The notes: generated by a model from the sequence alone, not told the origin. Shown: positions 40,653-49,348, numbered from the stretch's first letter. The stretch is 64,000 nucleotides of DNA from JAXMCK01 sp046349395 (GCA_046349395.1 JAXMCK010000006.1:620001-684000); one strand, 5' to 3'. Translations and numbers: made by a program.

Positions 40653-41632
40653 TCTTCAGGATCGATCGAGCCTGTAACCGGCCCGCCCCGAAAGGGGCGG
40701 GCCTTTGTTTTGCGCTGCTGTTGGCCGGCTGCAGCACGGTCGACGCCGGCCAGCCCGGCATCCGGCTGACGCCCCTTCCTGACGCACCGCGTTCTCTGGG
40801 CGCGTTGCAGGTCGACGCCGCCTACGAGATCGAGAGCGCACGACCGACGGTGGGCGGCTTCTCGGCACTGCTCCGCTCAGGGGAGCGGCTCTACCTGTTG
40901 AGCGACCGCGGCCGCCTCTTTAGGGCCGACATCGTCGACGAGAAAGGGGTTCTGACCGATCTCGTCGACTGGGTGGAGGCGACGCTGCCCTCGCGCCATG
41001 GCGAATTGGATTCTGAAAGCCTCGCTGGACTGCCGGGCGGGCGGATCGTCGTCGGCACGGAGAGCGGCCAGGGTCTGCTGACCTATCGCTGGGACGAGAA
41101 CGGACTTGCCGAGTTGCGCGAGACTTGGCCCGACCCGCTGCCTGACGCACCGCCCAACAAGAGCATCGAGTCCCTGGCCAGCCTGCCAGACGAGAGCCTG
41201 CTGGCGATCTCCGAGGGACAACATGTCGGCGGCAACCGTGTCGTCGCCGCGCGCGTCACCAGGGATGCGGTCACACCTTGTCTCTATGAGACAGCCGAAG
41301 GATTCGAGCCGACCGGCGCGGATCGGGTCGGCAACCTGCTGTTCGTGGTCGAGCGCCAGCTGTCGTTCCTCGGCGGCTTCGAGACGCGGGTCGCGACGGT
41401 CGATCTACCTGCCGAGTGGACGCCGGGAACGGTCCTGAAGAGTCGCGAGATCGCGCGCTTCGGGGGTGCCGATACCGTGGCGGAGAACTACGAGGGCATC
41501 TCAGCGAGCCAGGAAGCCGGTGGCGGCTACCGCCTGCTGCTGGTGTCCGACGACAATTTCACGAGCCTGCAGCGATCGCTGCTGCTGGACCTGGTCTGGC
41601 GCCCGGACGGGAAAGTGGCCCGGGCGCCCTGA
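40649..41632 (+). CDS. Lipoprotein with esterase-like beta-propeller domain (phytase-like)
   Basis: A 327-residue lipoprotein. The signal peptide of 27 residues has R4, R7, R11 and K15, a GLCFALLLAG core and lipobox Cys28. The body matches the esterase-like activity of phytase family (PF13449): GGFSALLRSGERLYLLSDRGRLFRA, IESLASLPDESLLAISEG, and NYEGISA near the C-terminus. TTG 40649 overlaps the BI-1 stop (TTGA). The codons for signal residues ~11-20 lie in a perfect intrinsic terminator (40680-40711), so expression requires read-through or an unseen later start. Its substrate is unknown. Confidence 0.75.
   Translation: MIFRIDRACNRPAPKGAGLCFALLLAGCSTVDAGQPGIRLTPLPDAPRSLGALQVDAAYEIESARPTVGGFSALLRSGERLYLLSDRGRLFRADIVDEKGVLTDLVDWVEATLPSRHGELDSESLAGLPGGRIVVGTESGQGLLTYRWDENGLAELRETWPDPLPDAPPNKSIESLASLPDESLLAISEGQHVGGNRVVAARVTRDAVTPCLYETAEGFEPTGADRVGNLLFVVERQLSFLGGFETRVATVDLPAEWTPGTVLKSREIARFGGADTVAENYEGISASQEAGGGYRLLLVSDDNFTSLQRSLLLDLVWRPDGKVARAP
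40680..40711 (+). terminator. Intrinsic terminator inside a lipoprotein signal-peptide coding region
   Basis: GGCCCGCCCC (40680-40689), tetraloop GAAA (40690-40693) and GGGGCGGGCC (40694-40703) form a perfect 10-bp GC stem followed by TTTGTTTT (40704-40711). This is a textbook Rho-independent terminator for the Bax inhibitor-1 gene, and the only one with a clear T-tract that I see in the window. Confidence 0.88.
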
Positions 41633-41635
41633 GGA

Positions 41636-41932
41636 TCAGGCGGCGGCGCTGGCCGCCTTCTTCTCGACGATCTGATGCTTCACGCGGACGAGATCGCCCG
41701 GCAGATCGACATCGGCGAAACCGACGAGAAACGTGTCGAGGCCGCCGACCTTCTCGATCGTGCGCAGCGTGCTGGCCGCGATCTTGACGCGGAAGCTGCG
41801 GCCCAGCGTCTCGCTGAACAGATTGCGGCTCTTGATGTTCGGCAGGAAGCGGCGACGCGTCTTGTTGTTCGCGTGGCTCACATTGTTGCCGGACTGCACA
41901 CCCTTGTGCGTGAACGTGCAGCGTCGCGCCAT
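41636..41932 (-). CDS. rpmB: 50S ribosomal protein L28
   Basis: A 98-residue L28 of the proteobacterial type: ARRCTFTHKGVQSGNNVSHANNKTRRRFLPNI, then SFRVKIAASTLRTIEKVGGLD. ATG 41932 follows GAGG by 8 nt. The frame's upstream continuation lies in the leader. It has its own promoter at 41999-42027 and ends 3 bp from the convergent lipoprotein gene. Confidence 0.95.
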   Translation of the reverse strand: MARRCTFTHKGVQSGNNVSHANNKTRRRFLPNIKSRNLFSETLGRSFRVKIAASTLRTIEKVGGLDTFLVGFADVDLPGDLVRVKHQIVEKKAASAAA

Positions 41933-41998
41933 GATAGGATCCTCGAAGAACGGCATGCGGATCGCCTCCACGGCGGACCCGCCGGGAGCGGAGCGCGG

Positions 41999-42027
41999 TT
42001 GATAGGTGCGGCGGCTGCCGCCGTCAA
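41999..42027 (-). promoter_or_regulatory. Sigma-70 promoter of rpmB
   Basis: On the minus strand TTGACG (42027-42022) is followed after 17 bp by TATCAA (42004-41999), a good housekeeping match. The start of transcription should be near 41992, leaving a leader of about 60 nt before the rpmB ATG. Confidence 0.65.
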
Positions 42028-42120
42028 GTCCGGCCGCATGGCAGCCACTGGGTCGCATGGCGAGGGCCCCGGACACGCGCGAGAGGTGCGCCGTTGCCAG
42101 CGACCCGCAGGAGGTGCTGG

Positions 42121-43920
42121 GTGCCCAAGGCCTTCGACTTCTCGAACCCGCCGTTCGACCGGCTGCGGCCCGCCGAGGTGCTGCGCGTCAAGAACAGCGT
42201 CGACGTGGTCTTCTTCCGCGCCGGCACACGCATCTTCGCCGCCGGCGACCTACCCGACCACTTCTACGTGATCATCAAGGGGCTCGTGGAGGAACAGGAC
42301 CACGAGCAGAGTGTTGCCGTCCACGAGAGCGGCGACGCCTTCGACAGCTCGATCCTGACGGCGGGGTCGTGCCGGCACGACTTCGTCGTGCTGGAGGAGG
42401 CCATCTGCTACCGCCTGCCGATCGAGGACTTCATCGAGCTGACGGCGAACAACAGCGCCTTCGCCCAGTTCTTCCTGACGGACATCTCCCACAAGCTCGA
42501 CACGCTCGGACAGCGCGGCGGCGCCTCGGCGCTGGGTGGGCTCACCGCCCGGGTGAAGGAGGCCGGTGCCCAGGCTCCCACCTATGTGGAGGCCGGTGCT
42601 GACCTCCATGACGCCGCCCGGCGTATGGACGAGGCACACCAGAGTGCCCTGCTCGTTCGGGACCACGATCGACTGGGCATCGTCACGACGGTCGATCTGA
42701 CGCGCGCCGCCGTGCGTGACCGCATGCCGCTCGACACCAAAGTCGCCGCGATCACCCACTGGGAAGTGCTGGGCATCGAGGAGGAGAGCTTCCTCTTCGA
42801 GGCAGCGCTCATGATGGCGCGGCGGAAGGTGCGCCATCTCCTGGTGCGGCGGAGCGGCGAAGCCGTGGGTGTGTTGGATTCCTCCAGCGTTCTTTCTTCG
42901 CTGGCCAATCAGGCGGATCCTATCGGCGCCCTGATCGAGGCCGCGACGACCGTGCCGGAGTTGGCCGAGGCCAGCGAGCGGATCACCCACATGATCCGCC
43001 AGCTGCACGGTACGGGCACCAAGGTCGCCTACATCACCGAACTGTCGACCGAGCTGCACCGGGCCGTCACCGAGCATCTGTTCCGAATGCTGGCGCCGCC
43101 GGAGCTGGACAAGCATGCCTGCCTCATCGTCATGGGCTCGGAGGGCCGCGGCGAGTACCTGCTGAAGACCGACCAGGACAACGGGCTGATCCTGGAGGAC
43201 GGCTTCGACTTCCCCGACCTTCGCGACTTCTGCGCGAAGCTCACCGACGCGCTGATCGAGGTCGGCTTTCCGGCCTGCCCCGGCGAGATCATGGTCCGCA
43301 ACCCGAAATGGTCGAAGCCGCTCGCCGGCTATCGGGAAAGCGTGCGCGACTGGGTCACCAAGCCCGGCGAGCAGGCGCTGATGGACATTGCCATCTTCTA
43401 CGACGCCGCACCCATCGTCGGCCGGGGGGATCTCGTCGACGACGCGAAGTCGTTCCTGTTCGACCTTCTGGGCGACAATCAGGGCTTTCTGGCGCGATTC
43501 GCCCGCGCCATCGACATGTTCGAGGAGTCGAACGGGCTGCTGGCCGGCCTGTTCGGCCGCGGTCAGGACCGGATCGACATCAAGAAGGCGGGCATCTTCC
43601 CGCTGATGCACGGCATCCGTGCTCTGGCCCTGGAGAAGCAGCTCCGCGAAACCAATACGGCGCAGCGGATCCGGCGGCTGACCGAGCTCGGCGTCTTCGT
43701 GCAGGAGCAGAGCGACCAGCTGAGCGACGCCTTCGCCTTCCTCACGGGACTCCGGCTCAGCGCCCGCCTCGAGAAGCTCCGGCTGCACGAGACGCCCGAC
43801 AATTTCGTCGACGTCGGCGAGATCAGCAAACTGGAGCGGGACTTGCTCAAGGACTCGCTGCAGATCGTGCGCAAGCTGAAGGAGACCGTCCGGCATCATT
43901 TCCATCTGAACCGGTTCTGA
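42121..43920 (+). CDS. DUF294 nucleotidyltransferase-like protein with cNMP-binding-like and CBS domains
   Basis: 599 residues from GTG 42121, chosen because AGGAGG lies 6 nt upstream; a TTG 27 nt earlier has none. Order: cyclic-nucleotide-binding-like domain (~15-120, with RIFAAGDLPDHFYVIIKG), CBS pair (~155-280), GlnD-like nucleotidyltransferase (~335-440, GSEGRGEYLLKTDQDNGLI carrying the metal Asp pair), and helical C-terminal DUF294 domain. The phosphate-binding cassette of the first domain is degenerate (GDAFDSSIL), so cAMP binding is doubtful. It is followed 4 bp later by an exonuclease gene. Relatives often accompany acetate symporters; none is here. Confidence 0.85.
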   Translation: MPKAFDFSNPPFDRLRPAEVLRVKNSVDVVFFRAGTRIFAAGDLPDHFYVIIKGLVEEQDHEQSVAVHESGDAFDSSILTAGSCRHDFVVLEEAICYRLPIEDFIELTANNSAFAQFFLTDISHKLDTLGQRGGASALGGLTARVKEAGAQAPTYVEAGADLHDAARRMDEAHQSALLVRDHDRLGIVTTVDLTRAAVRDRMPLDTKVAAITHWEVLGIEEESFLFEAALMMARRKVRHLLVRRSGEAVGVLDSSSVLSSLANQADPIGALIEAATTVPELAEASERITHMIRQLHGTGTKVAYITELSTELHRAVTEHLFRMLAPPELDKHACLIVMGSEGRGEYLLKTDQDNGLILEDGFDFPDLRDFCAKLTDALIEVGFPACPGEIMVRNPKWSKPLAGYRESVRDWVTKPGEQALMDIAIFYDAAPIVGRGDLVDDAKSFLFDLLGDNQGFLARFARAIDMFEESNGLLAGLFGRGQDRIDIKKAGIFPLMHGIRALALEKQLRETNTAQRIRRLTELGVFVQEQSDQLSDAFAFLTGLRLSARLEKLRLHETPDNFVDVGEISKLERDLLKDSLQIVRKLKETVRHHFHLNRF

Positions 43921-43924
43921 GCCG

Positions 43925-44551
43925 ATGCTGGACGGGCTGAGGAAGGCGCTCTGGCGGCGCCGCCTGCGCAAGCCGGAATACGCCTTCCTGCTCGACGGCG
44001 ATCCGGGCGACGAGGTCGTCAGCATTGACTGCGAGACGACCGGGCTCGACGTGAAGCGCGCCCAGATCCTCTCGGTCGGTGCCATCAAGGTGAAGGGCGA
44101 CGCGATCCTGACGAGCGAGCGGCTCGACTTCTTCGTGCGGCCGCAGGGGCCGATCTCCGAGGAGACGATCCTCGTCCATCATATCCGCCCGGTCGACCTG
44201 ACGGACGCCGTACCCCTCGAAACGGCGATCGACCGCGTGCTCCGCTTCATCGGACCGCGGCCGCTGATCGGCTACTATCTCCAGTTCGACGTCGGGATGC
44301 TGGAGAAGCACATCAAGCCGATGCTGGGCGTGGGCCTGCCCAACCGGAAGATCGAGGTCTCCGCACTCTATTATGACTGGCGGGCCAAGCAGGTGCCGCC
44401 GGGCGGCAACATCGATCTGCGCTTCGAGACCATCCGACAGCGGCTGAAGCTGCCGCGGCGCGCCCAGCACGACGCGTTCAACGACGCCCTGCTGACGGCC
44501 ATGATGTATCTGCGCCTCACCGGCGGCTGGCAGCCCCGCAAGGAGACCTGA
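43925..44551 (+). CDS. 3'-5' exonuclease, DnaQ/DEDDh type
   Basis: A 208-residue nuclease with all DEDDh residues: D and E in SIDCETTGLD, an Asp in YYLQFDVGMLEKH, and the His-Asp pair in HDAFNDALLTA. It resembles the epsilon subunit of DNA polymerase III but is shorter and paired with a DUF294 gene (4-bp gap), an association common in Proteobacteria. It is probably not the replicative proofreading subunit. Nucleic acid substrate unknown. Confidence 0.85.
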   Translation: MLDGLRKALWRRRLRKPEYAFLLDGDPGDEVVSIDCETTGLDVKRAQILSVGAIKVKGDAILTSERLDFFVRPQGPISEETILVHHIRPVDLTDAVPLETAIDRVLRFIGPRPLIGYYLQFDVGMLEKHIKPMLGVGLPNRKIEVSALYYDWRAKQVPPGGNIDLRFETIRQRLKLPRRAQHDAFNDALLTAMMYLRLTGGWQPRKET

Positions 44552-44624
44552 GCCGCTTCAGCTTTACGCCTCCGTGCAGGTCGAGCAGGTTGGCGCGCCC
44601 AGCCAACGAGCCTTGTGAGTGCCG

Positions 44625-45587
44625 ATGCCCGAGCGAACCTATATGCCCCTGTCGGGCATGGAGCTGCCGCGTTTTGCCGGCATCCCGACCTTCATGCGGC
44701 TGCCGCACGTCCCGGTGGACGAAGCCACGGACGTGCAGATCGGGCTGATCGGCGTGCCCTGGGACGGCGGAACCACCAACCGGCCGGGACCGCGCCACGG
44801 GCCGCGCCAGCTGCGCGACTACTCGACGATGGTGCGGCTCCTGAACCAGGCGACGGGCCTGCGGCCGTTCCATACCGCCCGCTGCGCGGACCTCGGCGAC
44901 TCGCCGGTCAATCCGGCGGACGTGCAGGACTCGCTGCAGCGGATCACAGGCTTCTACGAGAAGGTGAAGACCAAGGGCATCGTGCCGATGTCGGCTGGCG
45001 GCGATCATCTCGTGTCGCTGCCGATCCTGCGGGCGCTGGCAGCCGACGGGCCGGTCGGCATGGTCCACTTCGACAGCCACACGGACTTCTACGACAGCTA
45101 TTTCGGCGGTTTCCGCTACACGCACGGCACGCCGTTCCGGCGGGCCGCCGAGGAGGGCCTGCTCGACCCCCGGCGCGTGATCCAGATCGGCCTACGGGGC
45201 AGCTCCTATGACGGCGAGGACGTCGAGTGGGCGCGCTCGCAGGGGGTGCGGCTCGTCTTCATCGAGGAACTGCTGGATCGCGGCACGGACGCGATCATGG
45301 ACGAGGCACGGGCCGTGGTCGGGGATGGCCGGACCTATGTCAGCTTCGACATCGACGGCATTGACCCGAGCCAGGCACCGGGCACGGGGACGCCCGAGAT
45401 CGGCGGCTTCAGCACGCATCAGGCGCAACGGATGATCCGGCGGCTGCAGGGGCTGAACCTGATCGGTGCCGACCTCGTCGAGGTCAGCCCGCCCTTCGAT
45501 CCCTCGGGCATGACGGCCTGGGTCGGGGTGAACCTGATCTTCGAGCTGCTCTGCGTGCTGGCGGACGGCATCGCCCGCAAGGGTTAG
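44625..45587 (+). CDS. Ureohydrolase, guanidinopropionase/guanidinobutyrase-like (agmatinase family)
   Basis: A 320-residue arginase-fold enzyme. Mn/Ni ligands are in GGDH (125-128), DSHTD (150-154; family consensus DAHxD) and SFDIDGIDPSQAPGTGTPE. GLLDPRRVIQIGLRG, EIGGFSTHQAQ and SPPFDPSGMTA resemble guanidinopropionases, guanidinobutyrases and guanidine hydrolases more than the second family member at 54484. It would release urea from a guanidino compound. ATG 44625 is used; GTG 44619 is also in frame. A 6-bp hairpin (GTTGGC/GCCAAC, 44589-44607) lies in its leader. Confidence 0.82.
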   Translation: MPERTYMPLSGMELPRFAGIPTFMRLPHVPVDEATDVQIGLIGVPWDGGTTNRPGPRHGPRQLRDYSTMVRLLNQATGLRPFHTARCADLGDSPVNPADVQDSLQRITGFYEKVKTKGIVPMSAGGDHLVSLPILRALAADGPVGMVHFDSHTDFYDSYFGGFRYTHGTPFRRAAEEGLLDPRRVIQIGLRGSSYDGEDVEWARSQGVRLVFIEELLDRGTDAIMDEARAVVGDGRTYVSFDIDGIDPSQAPGTGTPEIGGFSTHQAQRMIRRLQGLNLIGADLVEVSPPFDPSGMTAWVGVNLIFELLCVLADGIARKG

Positions 45588-46900
45588 CGGGCTCGGGCGA
45601 GGTCGCGGGCGATCCGGGCGCTGCCGGGCTTGGCGGCGAGTCGGGGCTGCAGCAGGTCGCGGGCGAGCGAGAAGCGCCCATCGCGTAGGGCGGCTTCGAT
45701 CAGAGTCATTGTGAGCACATCGCGCTGGGCGAGGCTGCCCGTCATCAGCGCCAGTTCGCCACGGGCGGCGAGAAGCGTGTCGGTGGACGTACCGTAGTCG
45801 CCGCGGCCGAAAGCCAGGATCGCTTCCGCGGCTGGCAGGCCGATGCCGGCGACCATGGCACCATACTGCCCGGGGGCATGGGCGACCGTGCCGAGCCGGA
45901 CCAGGAGTGTGGCGCCGTCCACGTCGCGTCCGGCACCCGCGAAGGCCAGGGCGGCGTGGACATCGTTGAAGACGTGGGTGGCCCGCTGTGCCTGCGGGGC
46001 GAACAGATCGGCCAGAGCCGTCCAGCGCGGCCCGACATCGACGCCGCCGAGGTGCAGCCGCCAGAGGAGGGCCGCGGCGTCGCACAGGTTCAGCACGATG
46101 CTGCGCGGGCCGGGTGCGATCAGCCGGTCGTAGACGGCCAGCGCCTCGGCCGGCTCCTCGCGGTCGAGATGGTAGAGGGCCATGTGCCAGGCATTGTGAA
46201 CGGCGAAGAAGCTGCCCTCCGCCCAATCCGCCTCGCGGCTCCGGTACCAGCCGATCCCCTCCTCGTCGCGGCCCTGCATCTCCAGCACGTGACCCACGGC
46301 GTGGATGGCCCAGACGTCCAGCGGGTTGCGGTCGACGGCCTCACGCCCCAGCGCCTCGGCCGTGCCGTACTCGCCAGCCTCTTCGAGGCCGAAGGCATGC
46401 ATGCCGAGGACGAAGCCGTAGCCCGGCACGTCCTTCGGCCAGTCCCGCACCGACCGCTCGGGACGGGTACGCAGCGCCGTGGTGTGCCCGGCGAAGAAGT
46501 CGGCCTGATGGCCGAACATGAGGGCCATCAGGTCCCGTGGGTTCTGGTCGAGCAGTGCATCGAAGCAGGCCGTCGAGCGGTCGAGGTTGCCCGCGAGCCA
46601 GGCCCGCGCAGCTTCCAGATGCAGGCGCTCGCGGTCCGGAGCGGCAGCTTCGAGTGGTGCGGCCGCCGCAAGGCTCACTTCGGCTTTCGATTTGAACCCG
46701 GGCTGCAGGGAAAAGGCGAAGATCTGGGCGCGCAGCGCGTGCCCCAAGACGAGGTCCGGATCCTCGGCGATGGCCGCCTCGATCCTGCCGACCGGGTCGC
46801 CGCGGAAGGCCAGCACATCGTTGAGTGCGGCCTCGAAGCGGTCGATCGAGGCGGCCGTCGAACATTGGACGGCAACGCCGCGGGGATCGTCGAGCTGCAT
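45584..46900 (-). CDS. Tetratricopeptide protein of the TTC38 family
   Basis: A 438-residue soluble all-helical repeat protein. HAVGHVLEMQGRDEEGIGWY, FFAVHNAWHMALYHLD and FNDVHAALAFAGAG are diagnostic of bacterial homologues of eukaryotic TTC38, a family of unknown activity. The conserved His residues in these segments could suggest a bound ligand or metal; this is inference. It overlaps the convergent ureohydrolase by 4 bp and lies 20 bp downstream of chaC on the same strand. Confidence 0.8.
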   Translation of the reverse strand: MQLDDPRGVAVQCSTAASIDRFEAALNDVLAFRGDPVGRIEAAIAEDPDLVLGHALRAQIFAFSLQPGFKSKAEVSLAAAAPLEAAAPDRERLHLEAARAWLAGNLDRSTACFDALLDQNPRDLMALMFGHQADFFAGHTTALRTRPERSVRDWPKDVPGYGFVLGMHAFGLEEAGEYGTAEALGREAVDRNPLDVWAIHAVGHVLEMQGRDEEGIGWYRSREADWAEGSFFAVHNAWHMALYHLDREEPAEALAVYDRLIAPGPRSIVLNLCDAAALLWRLHLGGVDVGPRWTALADLFAPQAQRATHVFNDVHAALAFAGAGRDVDGATLLVRLGTVAHAPGQYGAMVAGIGLPAAEAILAFGRGDYGTSTDTLLAARGELALMTGSLAQRDVLTMTLIEAALRDGRFSLARDLLQPRLAAKPGSARIARDLARAR

Positions 46901-46920
46901 CGGTTCTCCCTGACCCAGTG

Positions 46921-47469
46921 CTACGCCGCTACCCCCTCATCGAGAGCGGCGAGAACACGGTCCAGTAACGGATCGGAGATGCCCATCTCACGCAGGTGGG
47001 CGGCGGTGCTGCGCACATAGTCGACGTTGGAGCCGGCGAGGCCGTGGCCTTGGCGAATCAGATGCAGCAGGTCCGGCAGCGGCAGGTCGCCCAGGAAGTC
47101 CGGGTGATCGGCACGGGCGACATAGGTCCAGGCGGTCACCGGCTGTTCCGTGTCCAACCGCCGGGCCTGCACCTCCAGCCGGTCGTAGACGTAGCTGCCG
47201 ATCAGCTCACGAGCATCGAGATAGGCGATCACCTCGTCGGCACGCTCGGGCGTGACGCCGAGAGCGCGGCCGGTGCAGCTTCCGCCCGGGGCAAGGCCCA
47301 GGACCACGCCCGGCACCTCGGCCGTGCCGCGATAGTGGGTGGAGCGGATGCAGAGTGCCCGGTGATGGCCCTGGATCTCGGCGGCGACCATGGCGTCGGG
47401 CTCGAAGCCCGGCCGCCACATCAAGGAGCCGTAGGCGAAGAACCAGACGAGATCCTTGGTCCCGCTCAG
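46921..47469 (-). CDS. chaC: Gamma-glutamylcyclotransferase, ChaC-like, probably starting at CTG
   Basis: From CTG 47469 the protein is 182 residues and reads MSGTKDLVWFFAYGSLMW, giving the family's essential YGSL loop at positions 13-16. Starting at TTG 47424 or ATG 47421 would cut that loop away. No ATG, GTG or TTG lies between 47424 and the upstream gene's stop. CTG overlaps that stop as CTGA. GVVLGLAPGGSCTG and the catalytic-type Glu in YLDARE (E88) follow. ChaC degrades glutathione to 5-oxoproline and Cys-Gly. It is last in the aromatic amino acid operon. Confidence 0.8.
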   Translation of the reverse strand: MSGTKDLVWFFAYGSLMWRPGFEPDAMVAAEIQGHHRALCIRSTHYRGTAEVPGVVLGLAPGGSCTGRALGVTPERADEVIAYLDARELIGSYVYDRLEVQARRLDTEQPVTAWTYVARADHPDFLGDLPLPDLLHLIRQGHGLAGSNVDYVRSTAAHLREMGISDPLLDRVLAALDEGVAA

Positions 47470-48218
47470 CCTTTGCTTCCCTCGTGGCCGGCAAGGCGGG
47501 ACTCGAGCCGGCGGGCGGCGTCGAAGAAGCGGTTCTTAGCCTCGCCGACGTAGGGGTTCTCGCTCTCGATGGCGCGGAACAGCTCGTCGGAGTCGTAGCG
47601 CACCAGTTCCACGCTCTGCATCAGCAGTTCGTAGGTCCGGGTCGTCTGGCCGATGTCCTTGAGCTCGATGTCGACCATGATCTTGGCGATCAGGTGGGTC
47701 AGGCCCTGAACGTAGGCCAGCTCGCGGTCGTGGCGCTCCGGGGTGGTCTCGATGACGCGCAGGCCCAGCCGCTCGCGCAGAAAGGTGGCGACGCACTCGG
47801 TGCGCTCGCCGCGGCCGTGGCAGACCGCGACGTTGAGGCCGCTGATCCCGTTCTTGCCGCTCTGCGGGCCGAAGAGCGGGTGGGTCAGGACGATGTCGAC
47901 CTCGGGCGGCAGAAGCTCCAGCAGCATTTCGGCAGGCTTCAGCTTCACCGAGCAGACGTCGATCACGAGGGCTCCCGGCCGAACGAACTCGCGGATCTGC
48001 AGCACGACGGGCCGCAGCTTCTGCACGGGCACGGCCAGCACGACCACGTCGCAGGCGGCGGCCGCTGCGAGCGATCCTGCCTGGACATTGTAGAGCCGGG
48101 TAAGGGGCTCCAGATCGCGGCGGTCGTCGTGGACGAGGACGCGGAAGAACGGGGCGAGGTGCCGGAGCGCGAACTCGCCGAAGGCACCGCAGCCGATCAG
48201 GCCGAGTGAGGCGATCAT
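47466..48218 (-). CDS. tyrA: Prephenate/arogenate dehydrogenase family protein
   Basis: A 250-residue NAD-dependent enzyme of tyrosine synthesis. The dinucleotide motif is LGLIGCGAFGEF at the N-terminus. VIDVCSVK and THPLFGPQSG (catalytic His region) are present, followed by QGLTHLIAK. It is slightly short for TyrA but complete in the known motifs. It overlaps hisC by 4 bp and chaC by 4 bp. The substrate, prephenate or arogenate, is not decided by sequence. Confidence 0.87.
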   Translation of the reverse strand: MIASLGLIGCGAFGEFALRHLAPFFRVLVHDDRRDLEPLTRLYNVQAGSLAAAAACDVVVLAVPVQKLRPVVLQIREFVRPGALVIDVCSVKLKPAEMLLELLPPEVDIVLTHPLFGPQSGKNGISGLNVAVCHGRGERTECVATFLRERLGLRVIETTPERHDRELAYVQGLTHLIAKIMVDIELKDIGQTTRTYELLMQSVELVRYDSDELFRAIESENPYVGEAKNRFFDAARRLESRLAGHEGSKG

Positions 48219-49318
48219 GCGGCCTTGGCACCCTTCGCGAACGCCTTCAGCGCCTCGACCATGCGGCGGTTGTCAGTTTCGAGGCCGATGGAGAGGCGCA
48301 GGCAATCGGGCAGGCCGTAGGCGTGCATCATCCGCGGGAGGATGCCCTCGTTCTCCAGGAAATGCGCGGCATCCTCGGCGGTGCGGCCCGGTGTCGACGG
48401 GAAGCGGACGAGGAGGAAGTTGCCCACACTCGGATAGACGTGGAAGCCGGCGGCACCGATCTCCCGCGCCAGCCAGGCCAGCCACTCCTCGTTGTGGCGG
48501 CGTGACAGCTCCTGGTGCTCCAGGTCCTCAAGGGCAGCCAGCGCTGCGGCCTGGGCCGGCTGCGACACGTTGAAGGGCCCGCGTACGCGATTGACGATGT
48601 CGACGATGTGCGGCGAGGACACCATCCAGCCGATGCGCAGAGAGGCTAGCCCGTAGAGCTTCGAGAAGGTGCGGGTCATGATCGTGTTGGGCAGGCTCGT
48701 CGCCAGCTCCAGCCCGCTCGAATAGTCGGCCGCCGTCACGAACTCGGCGTAGGCCGCATCGACCACCAGCACGACATCGTGCGGCAAGCCTTCCCGCAGT
48801 CGCTGCAGTTCGGGCCCGGTCAGATAGCTGCCGGTCGGGTTGTTCGGGTTGGCGATGAAGACGAGCTTCGTGCGGCTGGTGACGGCCTTCAGCAGGGCGT
48901 CGACGTCCGCGCGGGCGTCCTTCTCCGGCGCGACGACCGGATGCGCGCCCGCACCCAGGGCCGCCAGCTTGTACATGAGGAAGCCGTGGGCGCTGTAGAG
49001 CACCTCGTCACCCGGCCCGGCGAAGGCGCGGACGATGAGAGCGATCAGCTCGTCGGAGCCGGCACCGCAGACGATCGTCTCGGGATCGAGATTGTGCCGG
49101 CGGGCGATGGCGGCGCGAAGCGCGGTGCAGTTGCCGTCCGGGTAGCGGTGGAGGTTCAGGGACTCGGCCTGGAACGCCTCGATCGCCTTCGGGCTCGGGC
49201 CCAGGGCGTTCTCGTTCGAGGACAGCTTGGCGACGGGCTTCTCGGACTTCGCGTGCGACTTGCCCCCGACATAGGGCTCGATCTCCAGGATGCCGGGACG
49301 CGGCCGCGGATGAGGCAT
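48215..49318 (-). CDS. hisC: Histidinol-phosphate aminotransferase (probably also aromatic aminotransferase)
   Basis: A 367-residue class I/II PLP aminotransferase. SSNENALGPSPKA, NPNNPTGSYL, DAAYAEF and the Schiff-base Lys in TFSKLYGLASLRIGW all fit HisC. Its position between chorismate mutase and tyrA suggests that it transaminates prephenate, phenylpyruvate or hydroxyphenylpyruvate, as some HisC proteins do. No other his gene is in the window. Confidence 0.9.
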   Translation of the reverse strand: MPHPRPRPGILEIEPYVGGKSHAKSEKPVAKLSSNENALGPSPKAIEAFQAESLNLHRYPDGNCTALRAAIARRHNLDPETIVCGAGSDELIALIVRAFAGPGDEVLYSAHGFLMYKLAALGAGAHPVVAPEKDARADVDALLKAVTSRTKLVFIANPNNPTGSYLTGPELQRLREGLPHDVVLVVDAAYAEFVTAADYSSGLELATSLPNTIMTRTFSKLYGLASLRIGWMVSSPHIVDIVNRVRGPFNVSQPAQAAALAALEDLEHQELSRRHNEEWLAWLAREIGAAGFHVYPSVGNFLLVRFPSTPGRTAEDAAHFLENEGILPRMMHAYGLPDCLRLSIGLETDNRRMVEALKAFAKGAKAA

Positions 49319-49348
49319 GGGAAACCCGATTCGTGCGTGCGGAAAGGT

